DNA from: Mytilus californianus
Lineage: Eukaryota > Mollusca > Bivalvia > Mytilida > Mytilidae
Assembly (NCBI RefSeq): GCF_021869535.1
Contig: NW_026262690.1
Coordinates: 86,287,995 to 86,351,994 of the forward strand
DNA: 64,000 nucleotides
Direction of reading: 5' to 3'
Numbering within the stretch: position 1 is the first letter of the stretch; each line of letters opens with the position of its first letter. The notes below the pieces were generated by a model. It saw only the letters and a list, made by a program, of their open reading frames with translations, was not told the DNA's origin and searched no databases. The translations under genes were made by a program, and so were the position numbers. Positions 36,329 through 47,300 of the stretch are shown here, one piece after another.

Positions 36329-37275
36329 ATTCTGCATACTGACGTTGTTTATCATCTTAACAACGTGTAATATTGTTCTTTCATTTGTCTTTGTTCTATT
36401 ATTAATATTACTTTTACTGTTTGGGTTGTTTTCTGTGATATCCATTTGACGTGGCTAGGTACTTATACATCCCGTCAATGTGTTTGTATTATCTTTCATT
36501 TGTGTTGGTGTGTTTTGTATATGCGACTTTTTGTGTTTCTGTGGTTCTTATAACGTGACTCTGTACTTTAAAAGATCCCGTCATTATGTTATTGTTCTAT
36601 TATATGTCATTATGTTATTGTTTATTATAAATTTGAAAATACTTTGAACGACAAACAACAAATTTATTTTACTCCCGTAGTGGTATTAACCATATGTGGA
36701 TTCTTAAATATTCTAAAGAACTTCTGGACAATTTTAAATCTCGGTCTATTTCTGAAATTAATTCTAACACAATTTTGATTTTTTAACCCTGTATACCAAC
36801 ATTCCACATGTGAAATTATAAAATTGTTTTGAATAAACATTGAATGACAAAATTTCTTCTTATGTGACGTTTACATTTTCTGACGTCAGACACGCGAAGC
36901 AATGAATGTGGTTTTTAATTTGATAGATGCTTTTGTTCTTTTTTGTAAATAATTGTTTGTTTTGATATTGTAACACAGTGATGACTGCTGTACCCATATT
37001 TTGACTATTTTATTTATAATGTCTGTTTTGTTCACGCATCGTTGTAAATATAACGGAATTTGATAAGACTGTCGTACAAGTGAGAGGTTTAGCGCTATAA
37101 AACCAGGTTCAATCCACCATTTTCTACATTTGAAAATGCCTGTACCAAGTCAGGAATATGACAGTTGTTGTCCATTCGTTTGATGTGTTTTGTCATTTGA
37201 TTTTGCCATGTGATTAGGGACTTTCCGATTGAATTTTCCTCGGAGTTCAGTATTTTTGTGATTTTACTTTTTATC
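35580..37275 (+). mobile_element. Penelope-like element family 1, 5'-truncated, inserted in the LINE
   Basis: The insert carries the C-terminal half of a reverse transcriptase followed by ~950 bp of 3' UTR. ATTACTT flanks it (35573-35579 and 37276-37282), the probable target duplication, perhaps longer with an indel (TTTATCATTACTT on the right). Its last ~315 bp are the dispersed repeat seen at 7930-8260, 26668 and 53635. This identifies those repeats as tails of the same family. Confidence 0.75.
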
Positions 37276-37860
37276 ATTACTTAGCACTAATTTAGCTAGT
37301 TTGTCAACCTGTTCATTACCTAGGATACCAACCTGCGCTGGTATCCATTCTATGGTTACTTCTATATTTTTTTGTTTTAGACAGCAAGCTAGTATTTGAA
37401 TTGGTTCTAGGATATCGGGTCTACTTGATACATTATTTTGTATAGATTGGATTGCACTATATGAATCAGTGAGAATAACAACTTTTTGCCCTGGCTGTTG
37501 ATTGGAAAATAGCCACTTTATTGATTGATAAATGACCGTCATGTCTGTGGTGTACACGGAAAGATTGTCCGACGTTCGTTTATAGCTTGCAATCAACTTT
37601 GATGGTATAAGAAAGGCGTATCCAGTTTAACCCGAAGCTGGGTCTTTTGAGCCATCGGTGTAAATTTTTAAATGATTTTTATAAGCATTGTCAATGTACT
37701 CTAACGCTTTAGCCTTAATGATATGCGGATTTTCTTTTTTACTGATGCTGTCTTTTAAGTTTCTGGATGTTTTTGCTTGACCTATAATCCATGGTGGTGG
37801 ATCTTGAATATTTTTAGTTACCAACTATATTTTTTCTATGTCATTATCTTTAAGTAGATT
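37264..37860 (-). pseudogene. LINE RNase H domain with damaged active site
   Basis: The frame reads 'HLKIYTDGSKDPASG', a stop (TAA at ~37627), then 'TGYAFLIPSKLIASY', 'TDMTVIYQSIKW', 'VVILTDSYSAIQSI' and 'VTIEWIPAQVGILGNEQVDK'. In working RNase H domains the second motif carries a catalytic E (here M or V near 'TDMTVI') and the third region reads WIPAHVG (here Q for H). So besides the stop, active-site residues are changed. It belongs to the LINE at 33299-37879. Confidence 0.75.
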
Positions 37861-37885
37861 TTGGACTCTGAATTTAAAAATTCCA

Positions 37886-38024
37886 TAACGGTCAACCAAC
37901 TCTTGATGGTGTCCGTAAAATTTACGAAGGGATGATTCCAACTTCACCACTTGGAACTCTTGATTTAATAGCTTCCTTGTGAGCTGCAACCTTCTACCAA
38001 GGACATTATGATAGGAAATAAGAA
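37886..38024 (+). repeat. Dispersed mussel repeat, right half
   Basis: Continues the repeat split at 33298: 'taacggtcaaccaactcttg' to 'tatgataggaaataag'. Shared gene 3 upstream flank resumes right after, at about 38025. Confidence 0.65.
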
Positions 38025-38736
38025 ATAGCGTAAGAATATTAGTTTCCTTCGATGAATTTCTGATTTCAATACTTCCTATAATTTTAAACTATCTTAGAAT
38101 TATAGCGTAAACATTACTCTCCATTAAACTTTACTTTATCAAAATGTCAAATTCATTTAAAGCAGTTTCTGCAAGACTAGTTTCGACTTTTTCCTTAAAA
38201 CATTTAACATTTCTGATGAAGGGATTATTTTCAGTAAAAGACTGCTCAACTGAAAATTAAAATTTAATCTGCATTGCATCTTTCACAACAAATATAAATT
38301 AAACGGTACAAATTGGTTTTGATTTTCTAATTCTCAGAGAAATTATTTCCATGCTTACCATTAGATTTTTGTGATTAATTTTAGATGAAAAACTAGCAAT
38401 CGAAAGAACACATTTATACCAAGAAAAAAAAACCAAGGTCATTTGTTGAGGACTTTCCCTGAAAATTGCATTAAAACATGCTTTTTCCGTAGTGTCATGA
38501 TCAAGTGCGGATGTGACATATGCATTTAAATCTTATTAGGATTGATTAAGGAGATGACATCAAATTCTAACGGTCTAAGCTCTGTTATGTCGACTAAAAC
38601 AACTAGAGGCCTTATTAAGCCCCAAATATAGCCCACCAGGCTTAAATATATGTTATTCTGACTATTGACTCATATGGTGAAATAGTTGCCAATAAATAAT
38701 CAAGGGTGTCGTAGAGCATAATCCTGTCACTACCTT
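38025..38736. repeat. Distal upstream flank of gene 3
   Basis: Matches 1690-2400 and 47230-47950, in the same order. A piece corresponding to about 15650-15860 is absent, so the nested insertion was accompanied by a small deletion. No gene. Confidence 0.6.
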
Positions 38737-38771
38737 AGACATCTACTAAGCCGAAGGCTTAGTAGATGTCT
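38737..38771. repeat. Perfect 16-bp inverted repeat with 3-base loop
   Basis: 'agacatctactaagcc' and its exact reverse complement are separated by 'gaa'. The related flanks at 2390-2440 and 47930-47980 lack it, so it arrived with inserted sequence. It may be the end or centre of a foldback element. A hairpin this exact could form in RNA or in single-stranded DNA. Confidence 0.7.
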
Positions 38772-41700
38772 TTACTAAAAATGCATTTCATTTGAGACTT
38801 AGTTGCGATATATTTCAACACTAGCTCAAAATGTGGAATCAGCTGTATTTATAATTTCCTTTAAAGTTTGTCAGATATCAACTTTTGCAGTACAAGTATT
38901 ATTTTTCCGAAACATAATATTTTCTGTCTCAAGTTACAAGGTTAACTTTTTCTTAATGAAAATGTGTGTCATCAGTAATTATTTTTTTATTGGAATTGTT
39001 ACTCGGTTTTTTGCAAGTGGCCCTGTACAAGACTTTTTATAAATTCTTTTTTTAATAGTTTCTTTTTTTTTTCATAACGACGACGGCAATATTTGATGTA
39101 TGGTTGTCACCAATAATGTTTATAAATGATAAAAATAGTAAACATTTTCAGAGATTATTTTTTTAGGTGGGGATGATTAAATGATTGAATTTTAAGCAGC
39201 TGAGGGTTTTATTATAGATGCAGCCAACCATTATAGTTCCCTCAATTATTTTTCAAAAGTATTTTATAATTTGTCTTTCAAAATTTATATGATTTTTTAG
39301 AGATATTTTAACTAATATTTTGTCTTCTTTTTATACTAACAACGTATCGGTTACGTTTGCTGTGGGTTCTGAAAGTTTTGCATATAACTAAAGTTTGCCA
39401 GTTTACAATATGTTGCTTTTTCTTCTTAACAAGATAGTCAGACATTTTTGTTTCATTTATGTACAATGTAACAGCAAAGGCTATGTTTGATGGCATATGG
39501 ACATCAAACAGCATTCTTAAAAAAGACATAAAAGTATCATGAATTTAAAGTGTATTATCAGAAACTTATTTGATACTTTTTGCAAGGTAGTAGCTCTGTT
39601 TTATGGTGGTATGGCATCAAAATATATCAGTAATGTATCATGTTCAAAACGTTTGGCAGATCAATTCCACGATTTTCTAATTGATTTTTTAATTCTGTTG
39701 AGACAACTCACTCTTTTGTATCAATATTATGGTCTAATATGCTGTTCTTACACCTTAACATTGACAAGTGCTGATCTTAGCATTGCAAGATGATAAGTAC
39801 TGTTCATCTCAACATGATGTTTAAATGGTAGGTTGTTGCTGACATTTCCTTGCAGAGTGGTTTTTTTTTGCCAGCTACATGGTCAAAAGTCTGCATGTAA
39901 GACATGTTTAAAGCACTGTATATTTATATTCTTAATGTCATTCTGATATTTATGTATTCAAAAATTGAATGAGTTCTTGAGCTACGCATATCCACACTAG
40001 TAGTTCAAAGATACAGAAAGCATGATCGTTTTGACAGATACGCGACCATGTAACAACGCATCACTGTCAAGCTGCCAACCAAATATGAAGTCTTTCTTAA
40101 GGAAAAAAGTGACTGAATATTTGTTGCACAAACAAAAGGAGCAAAAGGACGATTGATTGACACACAGATCAACATAAGGTTTGCAATATAAGTTTAATAT
40201 TTACAGGTGAATTTAACCACATGTAAATGAATCAATCAATCAATGTAACGGATGGACAAAAAACAGAATTTTAAGTGTCATAACTTTATTGTCAAAGAAT
40301 CAGCTTTAACATCACTCATCTATTAAGTGTAAATAAACAACAACAAAAAATAACAAAACAATGATAAATTATGATTTGGAATAACATAATACATTTGTGA
40401 ATAATTATAATTCATATATATACTAACAACAAATATTTTGATTACTTTATAATTCATACAACTATATAAGTATAAAAATTATAATTTTAAGCAAGGTTTT
40501 ATTGGAAACTGAAAAAAAAACTACCTTAATTCTCCATATTTCGAAAGAAATTTTAAGACTAAAAAAAAATGTTTATATCAGCAGAATTATAACATACTTC
40601 ATACCAAACAATTATGAAAATAAAAAATCCACCAGGATAACTATCTTCGTTAACTAACAAAATGCGCCACCCCTTCTCTAAACTGGCAAAGTCAGAGATG
40701 GAAGAACATTTCAATTTTGTTTCACTTAGAAAATAGGCAAAAGAGGACCACATTTTAAAATATTGCACAAATGGGGAGGATGAGGTATGTTAATATAAGA
40801 TTATAACATGAGATTTGTCATTATGTCAGTTGAAAGTTCAGCACCTAGGTAATACCAACCCAAAAGCCAGACTAATGAAGACAGGAATTTCAACCGCAGC
40901 TGGGAAAAGTAAGGGTTGCTAAACAGGAGCATAAACTTTGTCTGCAAATAGGCAACATACGGACCTCTGAAAGAGTTGGTGCTAGTGTTCTCCGACGTAC
41001 AGATCGTGTGTCACTCTCCCTGCATAGGCATCGGAATTAACGACCCTATATTCCGACCGTTTAGGCGTGACTGCGTTCTTATATATCTAACACATAGCTA
41101 TACGGACGCTTGTCGTACGCCGGAGTTTACTGCACGGTGGGGAAAAGTCAAGACACGGTCATATTTCTATACCTCTGTATGGAAACTTATGCCCAACTCT
41201 TTACGTTAGTATGGGCTTTACTGCCGGACAAGAAAAGTCCAGGCGACAATATTTCTTTGCAACAGCAAACCCTTGAGTTCTTTTAATCCAGGATAAAAAG
41301 AAATAAATTAAAATTTCATTATCATAAAACATTTCGTTTTTGTAGTCGTTTAAAATTATTAATTGATAATAGAGGAGATTTCAGACACATTTTCACACAT
41401 TTTTTCCTCATTTTGTGTGTGTGTGTGGGGGGGGGGGGGGGGAAGGGGAAAAGGGGAGGGGGGGGGGGGAATTGGCTACACTGTCACATTATTTGATATA
41501 ATAAGGATATTTTCAAATTCTCATTAAATCAATACATTTGAATGTTACTATGCTGATTAAAATTGAAATTCTCATTTTTTAATGAAGACAAGAAATACAA
41601 ATGTCTTTCAAAAAACAAAAATTAAGCATCATATCAGTTGAACAATTCTAACTTCTTGTTTGAATAACAGCTTTTATCATAAAGTAGGATTTGTACGTTC

Positions 41701-43232
41701 CTTAAACAATCCTTTGTATCTACGGTCATTTTAATGAAAACAAACTAATTCTTTTACTTTTCTTTATGTCAATAATGACGAATACACATGTAAAGGGAAG
41801 AGAAGTCAAATGTTTGGAACCGTATTTACTCAATCCTATTGATAACCCCAAGGATTACCTCGGTCTTCTTCCAACTGGCAGCAGAACCCTTGCCAAAGTT
41901 GTGCGGTCGTTTGGATGTGCAACATGTATAAATTCGCAGCCATGTCCGGTCAGTTTGTGGACTTTTAATTTCGAATGTAGAGAGAGTGCCATTCTCTCTG
42001 CACGTTTATAACCTTTCCTACAACGGTTTGAGGGACCGTGTTGCAAGACTACATTTATGTCCCTAACTTATATACTCTCATTTTCCAGTATCCATCAAAA
42101 TTTCAATCCAATCATCCCGGTCGACCTCCCTTTAAATGACCTACATTTTTTTTTAAATTTTCGTCCTGAACATGCATGAAATATTTGCCACCGAACGTTA
42201 AGTAAACAACAATCAATCTATTCTATGGCATATACTCGCTGTACATCTCTCTTTATCCTTTTCTATTTTTTCTTTGTCGAAAATTTTGTAAGCTATTTAA
42301 CTGCCTTGGTTCAATTGTAATTTTTTTTTAAATAATTATGTTAAATGGCCATTCAAAGTCAAATATATCATTTCAACATGTTTATGACGTCACAGTTGTA
42401 TAATAACTGTATTTCCAAATCATAAATCATACTTTTCTTTGATCAATTAAACTAACGTCATTTTGAAAGGACCGAAGGGTTTCTCTAATTTTGCAATTTT
42501 GGGGGTCAGATAATGGCTCTTATCAAACCTCCTCCTTTTATTTCTGTAATATGGCTATTTTAACATTAGGATGACATCAGAGTGCAGTAATTTTTTGGCA
42601 AAATCATCCAACAATATCAAAGAGGTTGTATTTCTGCTGTTTCACATATTAAACAATAAGTGTATTGTAAGAATAATCCCGAGCTTGCTGAACAAAGATG
42701 TTTTGTCCACAATGTTAGATGTTTATGTTGTTGCATGATGGCGCAATCTTAAGATATTTTGAGAACAATGAAAAACTATGAAAACACTCTTTTGTTAAAT
42801 TTGGAAGTTAAAATTATTTTGCTTTACAATTCTTAGGGTAAAGCACGAATTCAGCCTATGAATCTTGTCCATGAATCACCTTATCAATTCTATGACTGTG
42901 TAAAACTTTAAAGATTCAAAAATTGAATCATCTCAAAAGTGTAAGGCCAAATAAATCTTTATTTTGCTTAGTCCAATTCGAATCACAAATCCACAAACAT
43001 GAGATTACCTTGATTATTTTGTTGTCAAACACACAATCGTAATAATGCTAGGTAAAAATGAAAAATTGTCCCAAATGAATATTTACAAAGTGAATTAGTT
43101 TTTTGAAAACGATGTTATTATAAGGAATGAGGTCGCATCTACAGTCTTAGATCTTTTAATGAAAATAAAGAGTTGTGATTTTCATCGTTGAATTTTTTTA
43201 TTTTTTTTATTTCATGCTAATTCATCATATGA
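38772..43232. repeat. Intergenic flank between gene 3 and gene 4
   Basis: 39190-40100 matches 22860-23560 and 51100-51800. 40400-40850 is the SINE-free version of 24140-24870. 40780-41290, 41755-42070 and 42550-43230 match the downstream side of gene 1 (7000-7490, 8430-8700, 8860-9620). A simple tract of (TG)n followed by G runs lies at 41413-41469. An AATAAA-like stretch on the minus strand near 43205 could end the gene 4 transcript. I see no coding sequence; short ORFs are not conserved in the paralogs. Confidence 0.6.
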
Positions 43233-44330
43233 TTAATGAATTTTTACGGCGTGTATCTTGGCTCGTTGATTGGTTTCTCCTTGGTCTACTTCACACCCAA
43301 TCAATAAAAAACCCTCAGAATCAAATGATAAACTGCATGGGAAAAGTATTCCAAGACTTTTTGTTCTTTGTAGTCCACATATTTCCCCTTTTTCAGTTAA
43401 GGCATGTACAGCGTGGTTTCCCCAATCTGATATTAATAAAACATGTTTCGGTGTAATAGCAATGTCACAAGGTATAAGCGGAGTATCAGGTGTATTGAGA
43501 ATGGAATATCCCTTGTATATAAACTTTTTTTTTCCGTTCATATCCAAGCAAACTATTTGTCCATGACACTTGTCGTTAATCACATCTACTACATAAATGT
43601 TATTTTTCGAATCACTTACAATACGATCGGCATAACTGAACAACTTCATTCCTGAGTCATCATATTCAAAAGTCGATTTACGTTTGTAATCGGTATCCAA
43701 AATAACTACTTGCCTTGTGCAAAAATCCGTCACTGGATATTTAGGCCCCTTGTCTCTTAAACCAAGTAGAAGCTCGCCGTGTTTGTTTAGATAAATTGCT
43801 AGAATCATCAGTGGAGAAGCCTTTAGAATAGTTCTAACATCGCCGGTTCGTGATTTAGCTTTTAACTCTGATCTTGAGGTTGGTGCAAAGATAATTTCAC
43901 TATCTCGATTCACTGCAAAGTCCTGGCACTCAATATCGAATTGTTGTAATACTTTTATCGAATCCTTCCGTAATTTTGCCTGAATTAAATGGTGATTTTG
44001 AGTATCAGAGTTAGACAACAGAAACACAACATCGTCATCACTGCAAACAATTTTATGTATGCATGGTAACTCTGTTTGGTATGTGTTAAACACGGAGGAT
44101 ATTACTTCTGAAATGTGAAGGGCTTTGAGGTGAGATGTTATATCATTACCAATGTCTTCGGTGGACACGACTCTGTGTTTCTCCGACGACTTGAATCGAG
44201 AATGAACGTTTATTTTACAGTTATCACACAACCACAATTCACAATCGATACATTTCCAATTAATGACAGCATCATTATTGCAAAGTTGACAGGAAATTGG
44301 AGTTTGGGCTGTCTTTGTAGATTTCGCCAT
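43233..44330 (-). CDS. B-box / NHL-like propeller protein, copy 4
   Basis: This is a 365-residue single-exon protein with the conserved MAKS start. B-box ligands are intact (C14, C17, C27, C30, C35, C38, H43, H52), with 'NWKCIDCELWLCDNC' in the middle. Blades 1-6 are complete. The blade 4 loop reads 'VDVINDKCHGQ', the blade 5 loop 'SDWGNH' and the blade 6 loop 'CEVDQGETNQR'. It ends one residue earlier than copies 1, 2 and 5. Its downstream flank is the gene 1 type. Its upstream flank pairs with gene 5 in inverted orientation, so it forms one end of the large inverted duplication. Function as for copy 1; no enzymatic domain. Confidence 0.92.
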   Translation of the reverse strand: MAKSTKTAQTPISCQLCNNDAVINWKCIDCELWLCDNCKINVHSRFKSSEKHRVVSTEDIGNDITSHLKALHISEVISSVFNTYQTELPCIHKIVCSDDDVVFLLSNSDTQNHHLIQAKLRKDSIKVLQQFDIECQDFAVNRDSEIIFAPTSRSELKAKSRTGDVRTILKASPLMILAIYLNKHGELLLGLRDKGPKYPVTDFCTRQVVILDTDYKRKSTFEYDDSGMKLFSYADRIVSDSKNNIYVVDVINDKCHGQIVCLDMNGKKKFIYKGYSILNTPDTPLIPCDIAITPKHVLLISDWGNHAVHALTEKGEICGLQRTKSLGILFPCSLSFDSEGFLLIGCEVDQGETNQRAKIHAVKIH

Positions 44331-44395
44331 AAAATAAATTTGACAATATGGCTACCTGTCAGTCAATTTATTTTCTTCCTTATTGAACATGACGC
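44331..44395 (-). promoter_or_regulatory. Conserved proximal upstream block of gene 4
   Basis: GCCATATTG (reverse complement of 44344-44352) is kept; the ETS-like core reads GGAAGA (around 44374-44379) instead of GGAAGT. Order and distance to the ATG are as in genes 1, 3 and 5. Confidence 0.45.
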
Positions 44396-47300
44396 GTTGA
44401 AGATAATGTTAGAACGCAGTCAATCGATAAATGTTATTAAAAGAAATTAAAGCTGTATTTGCATATGCGATTTAAATTCGAATGTGTAATCCATGGATAG
44501 TGTTTGATCTAGGGGACAATCATTTGATTTTCTGGGGAAAGGAGGGGGGTCAGCAGGGTTTTGAAAATGAATATCCGGGAAGGATTATACCTGAAAATAC
44601 ATAATTATGACCAAGACAGGATGCAAAACTTAAAATAAATAATACTCGGAAAAAATAAAAGCATACGTACATGTAGCAACAGAAGATGAATAGTCAATCT
44701 GCCAAAAAAATACATCCTGGCACCTAACATATGCCCCCGCGCATTGCCCCCTCTGAATTTTAAATGGATGTCCACTTAAACTGGATGCAGCACCCCTTAT
44801 GAAAAGACATACATAACTAATGCATTGGGTACCCTGACAATACATTTATATGGATTAAATTTCATTTCAACCCTTTCTTAACATTTCATTTAAACAATTA
44901 TCATGATGTTTTAGCGGTAGAAAAAGTTCACCTTTCAATATCCTGAATTCGCCTATTTTTGGTACCTCCTCAATGCAAATTTCAGAATTTGTTTTGAGTA
45001 GAAAGAACTGGGATTAGAATATAAATTTTAGTAATATTTGATATTCAGTTCCGGGCAACTACAGAGCAAATGATATACTCAAGAACTAAGAGTCCGCCAG
45101 TTGTGGTATCATCGACCAATTGCAAGAGGAGGTAAATACCATTTTGCTTTATTGAAATTAATGAAAAATAAGCAAAAACGTATTAGACACTTTATTTATA
45201 CTATTTCAATCAAAGTTTTACAAGGTTTGATTTTGTTTTTAATTTTCCAATGAATCTGAGTGGGAAACAAATAAAGGGGTAAATATCAATACCCCTCGTG
45301 TTAACGTAACATAACAGGCTCATTACGTACGAATTATAAGGTTGTCTGCATATTGATATTGTTAAATATCAGTTGCGAATCACAATATGAAGCTTTCTGT
45401 CGAATGAGCGCAGCGAACGAGTTCAAAAAGGCTTCATATTGTGTCGAGCAGCTGATATTTTACAAAAAGATATGAAGAAAATCTGTTATACGATTTATCG
45501 GATTGTATTCGTGTACCTTGCATGACAGAAACAAGTGTTTTTCTTTTTTCACAAGCAAACCGGAAGATGACTTGATAAATTTAGTTCAAACTTATCAACG
45601 TCGGTTCATTCATTATGGCGTCGGTGATATGTTCGGGTCAAAAGTTTTTTTTACGCTGGGTTAACGTATTTGACGTAACAACGCCTTGATGTGTACCAAT
45701 TGTCAGGTTTATGAAGAGCTGAGCAGAGTGATACAGACAGTGGGAACACCGATAATGAAACATAGCTATAAAGCTATTGCCACGTCCAATTGATATCAGC
45801 CTTGTAGCAGTAAAAAAAAGCGTCTGATTTCAACTGATTAACTTACAAATATATCATAATCTTTTAATCTTTAGCAAAGGCAACCGATCACGACCGATTC
45901 TATTGATATAAAAAGTCATTAAAGACAGATTGCTTTCCGTTGAAGAAAATAATTTTTTTTTTTCAGTTTTGTGATATCATTTTTAAATTCTAAAGATACT
46001 CAAATAAAACAAAATAAATCAGTTTGCTTTCGATTCACAATGTTGTACAGTTAATCTTAAATATAAGTCATTACATAAATGTAGTAAAAATATGTTGCAA
46101 GCGTAGGAAAATGTCATGCTCATTCCAAAAGCTCTTTTCATAGGCCCAGAAATAAATCCAAAAGCAAAGGCAAATCTTCATATGATGAACAGCGCAACTA
46201 ACAAAGGAATATATATATCTCAAACTGGTGTTATTGAGAAATGTTGCCAGCGTCAAGACAAAGGTAGCATGTAGCAAGAACTGTTCAATCGTATGCATTC
46301 CGTAGAATTACGATAGGAAGTGTTATCAAGTGTTCCATTGTACCATTTATATTAACAGGATCAATGTTGTCTGTATTCCTACGGACTTTTGATACTTCGA
46401 ATAACAGTACCAATTTTTCTAAACCAGATACGCATTTCTACAATAAAAATCTCTTCAGTGATGGTCGAGGCCAAAATATTCGAAAATCAAAATACTTATC
46501 ATGAAAAAAATGAAGAGCATATAAACCAAAAAGGACAAAAGAATATAGCCAAAGCTAGACAAGAAATCAGAGCTTTGCATGCTAAGCATTGGGCACATTA
46601 TTATAAGTGATGTAGGACGAGTCCATATGTCATGCGACCTATTGGTGACTGAATAAATAAACGAAAACAAAAATGATATACAGCAACCAACAACAACTAC
46701 TAAATTTAAGGTTTCTGGCTTAAAATAGGCACGTTAAGAATGTTGCGGGGTTAAACATGTTTATGAGCACTCAATGTCCCTTACATGGGACATTGGTGTG
46801 ACAACACAACATAAAAACAAACCGTAAAATTCTATTATAGTATTTTATATGTGAAATCTTTTGAGTAAAATCTATATATGTACTTATAATAACTTAAATA
46901 TGAATATTTATTTTAGTAAAAATGTAAAATCATTTTTGTTTTAAATTTCGCTGAAGTACCAAGTTTAAAATATTTTGCATGTAGAAGTGGGAATAAATAT
47001 CATGTTTTCCATGTTATTAATTCTATATTATCATTGTATGTAAATCTACTTAAGAAACTTCCTATGTTGTTTCAACTGTATAAAAATATAACTTTGTATA
47101 TATAAAGAAAATGTCAAGTTCCGAAGTTCTGAAAAAAAGTCATAAAATGTTTACAGTGCTATGAACAAAGTACGAATGAATGTGCGCGGTATTTCCTTGC
47201 AAGTTAATTTTTGTTTGAAATATAAAATAGCTTGAGAAGATTAGTTTCCTTCGTTGAATTGCTTACTGCAATACTTCCTATAATTTCAAACTATCTTAGA

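Larger units (their letters stand above)
33299..37879 (-). mobile_element. RNase H-bearing LINE (I-type), 5'-truncated, with 6-bp target duplication
   Basis: The target duplication is ATTCCA at 33293-33298 and 37880-37885. On the minus strand the element enters near the end of the reverse transcriptase region, passes through an RNase H domain (37824-37264) and then, after a younger insertion, a cysteine motif 'CNTCRIKEDIEHVLVNC' (35175-35572). It ends in a long 3' region that includes a 111-bp minisatellite. LINEs with RNase H followed by such a cysteine motif belong to the I superfamily; clade not resolved here. It is broken and inactive. Confidence 0.7.

Noticed and set aside
41766..42046. 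81-codon ORF in the downstream flank of gene 4
   Set aside because: The paralogous block at 8430-8700 carries a different frame; no domain seen.
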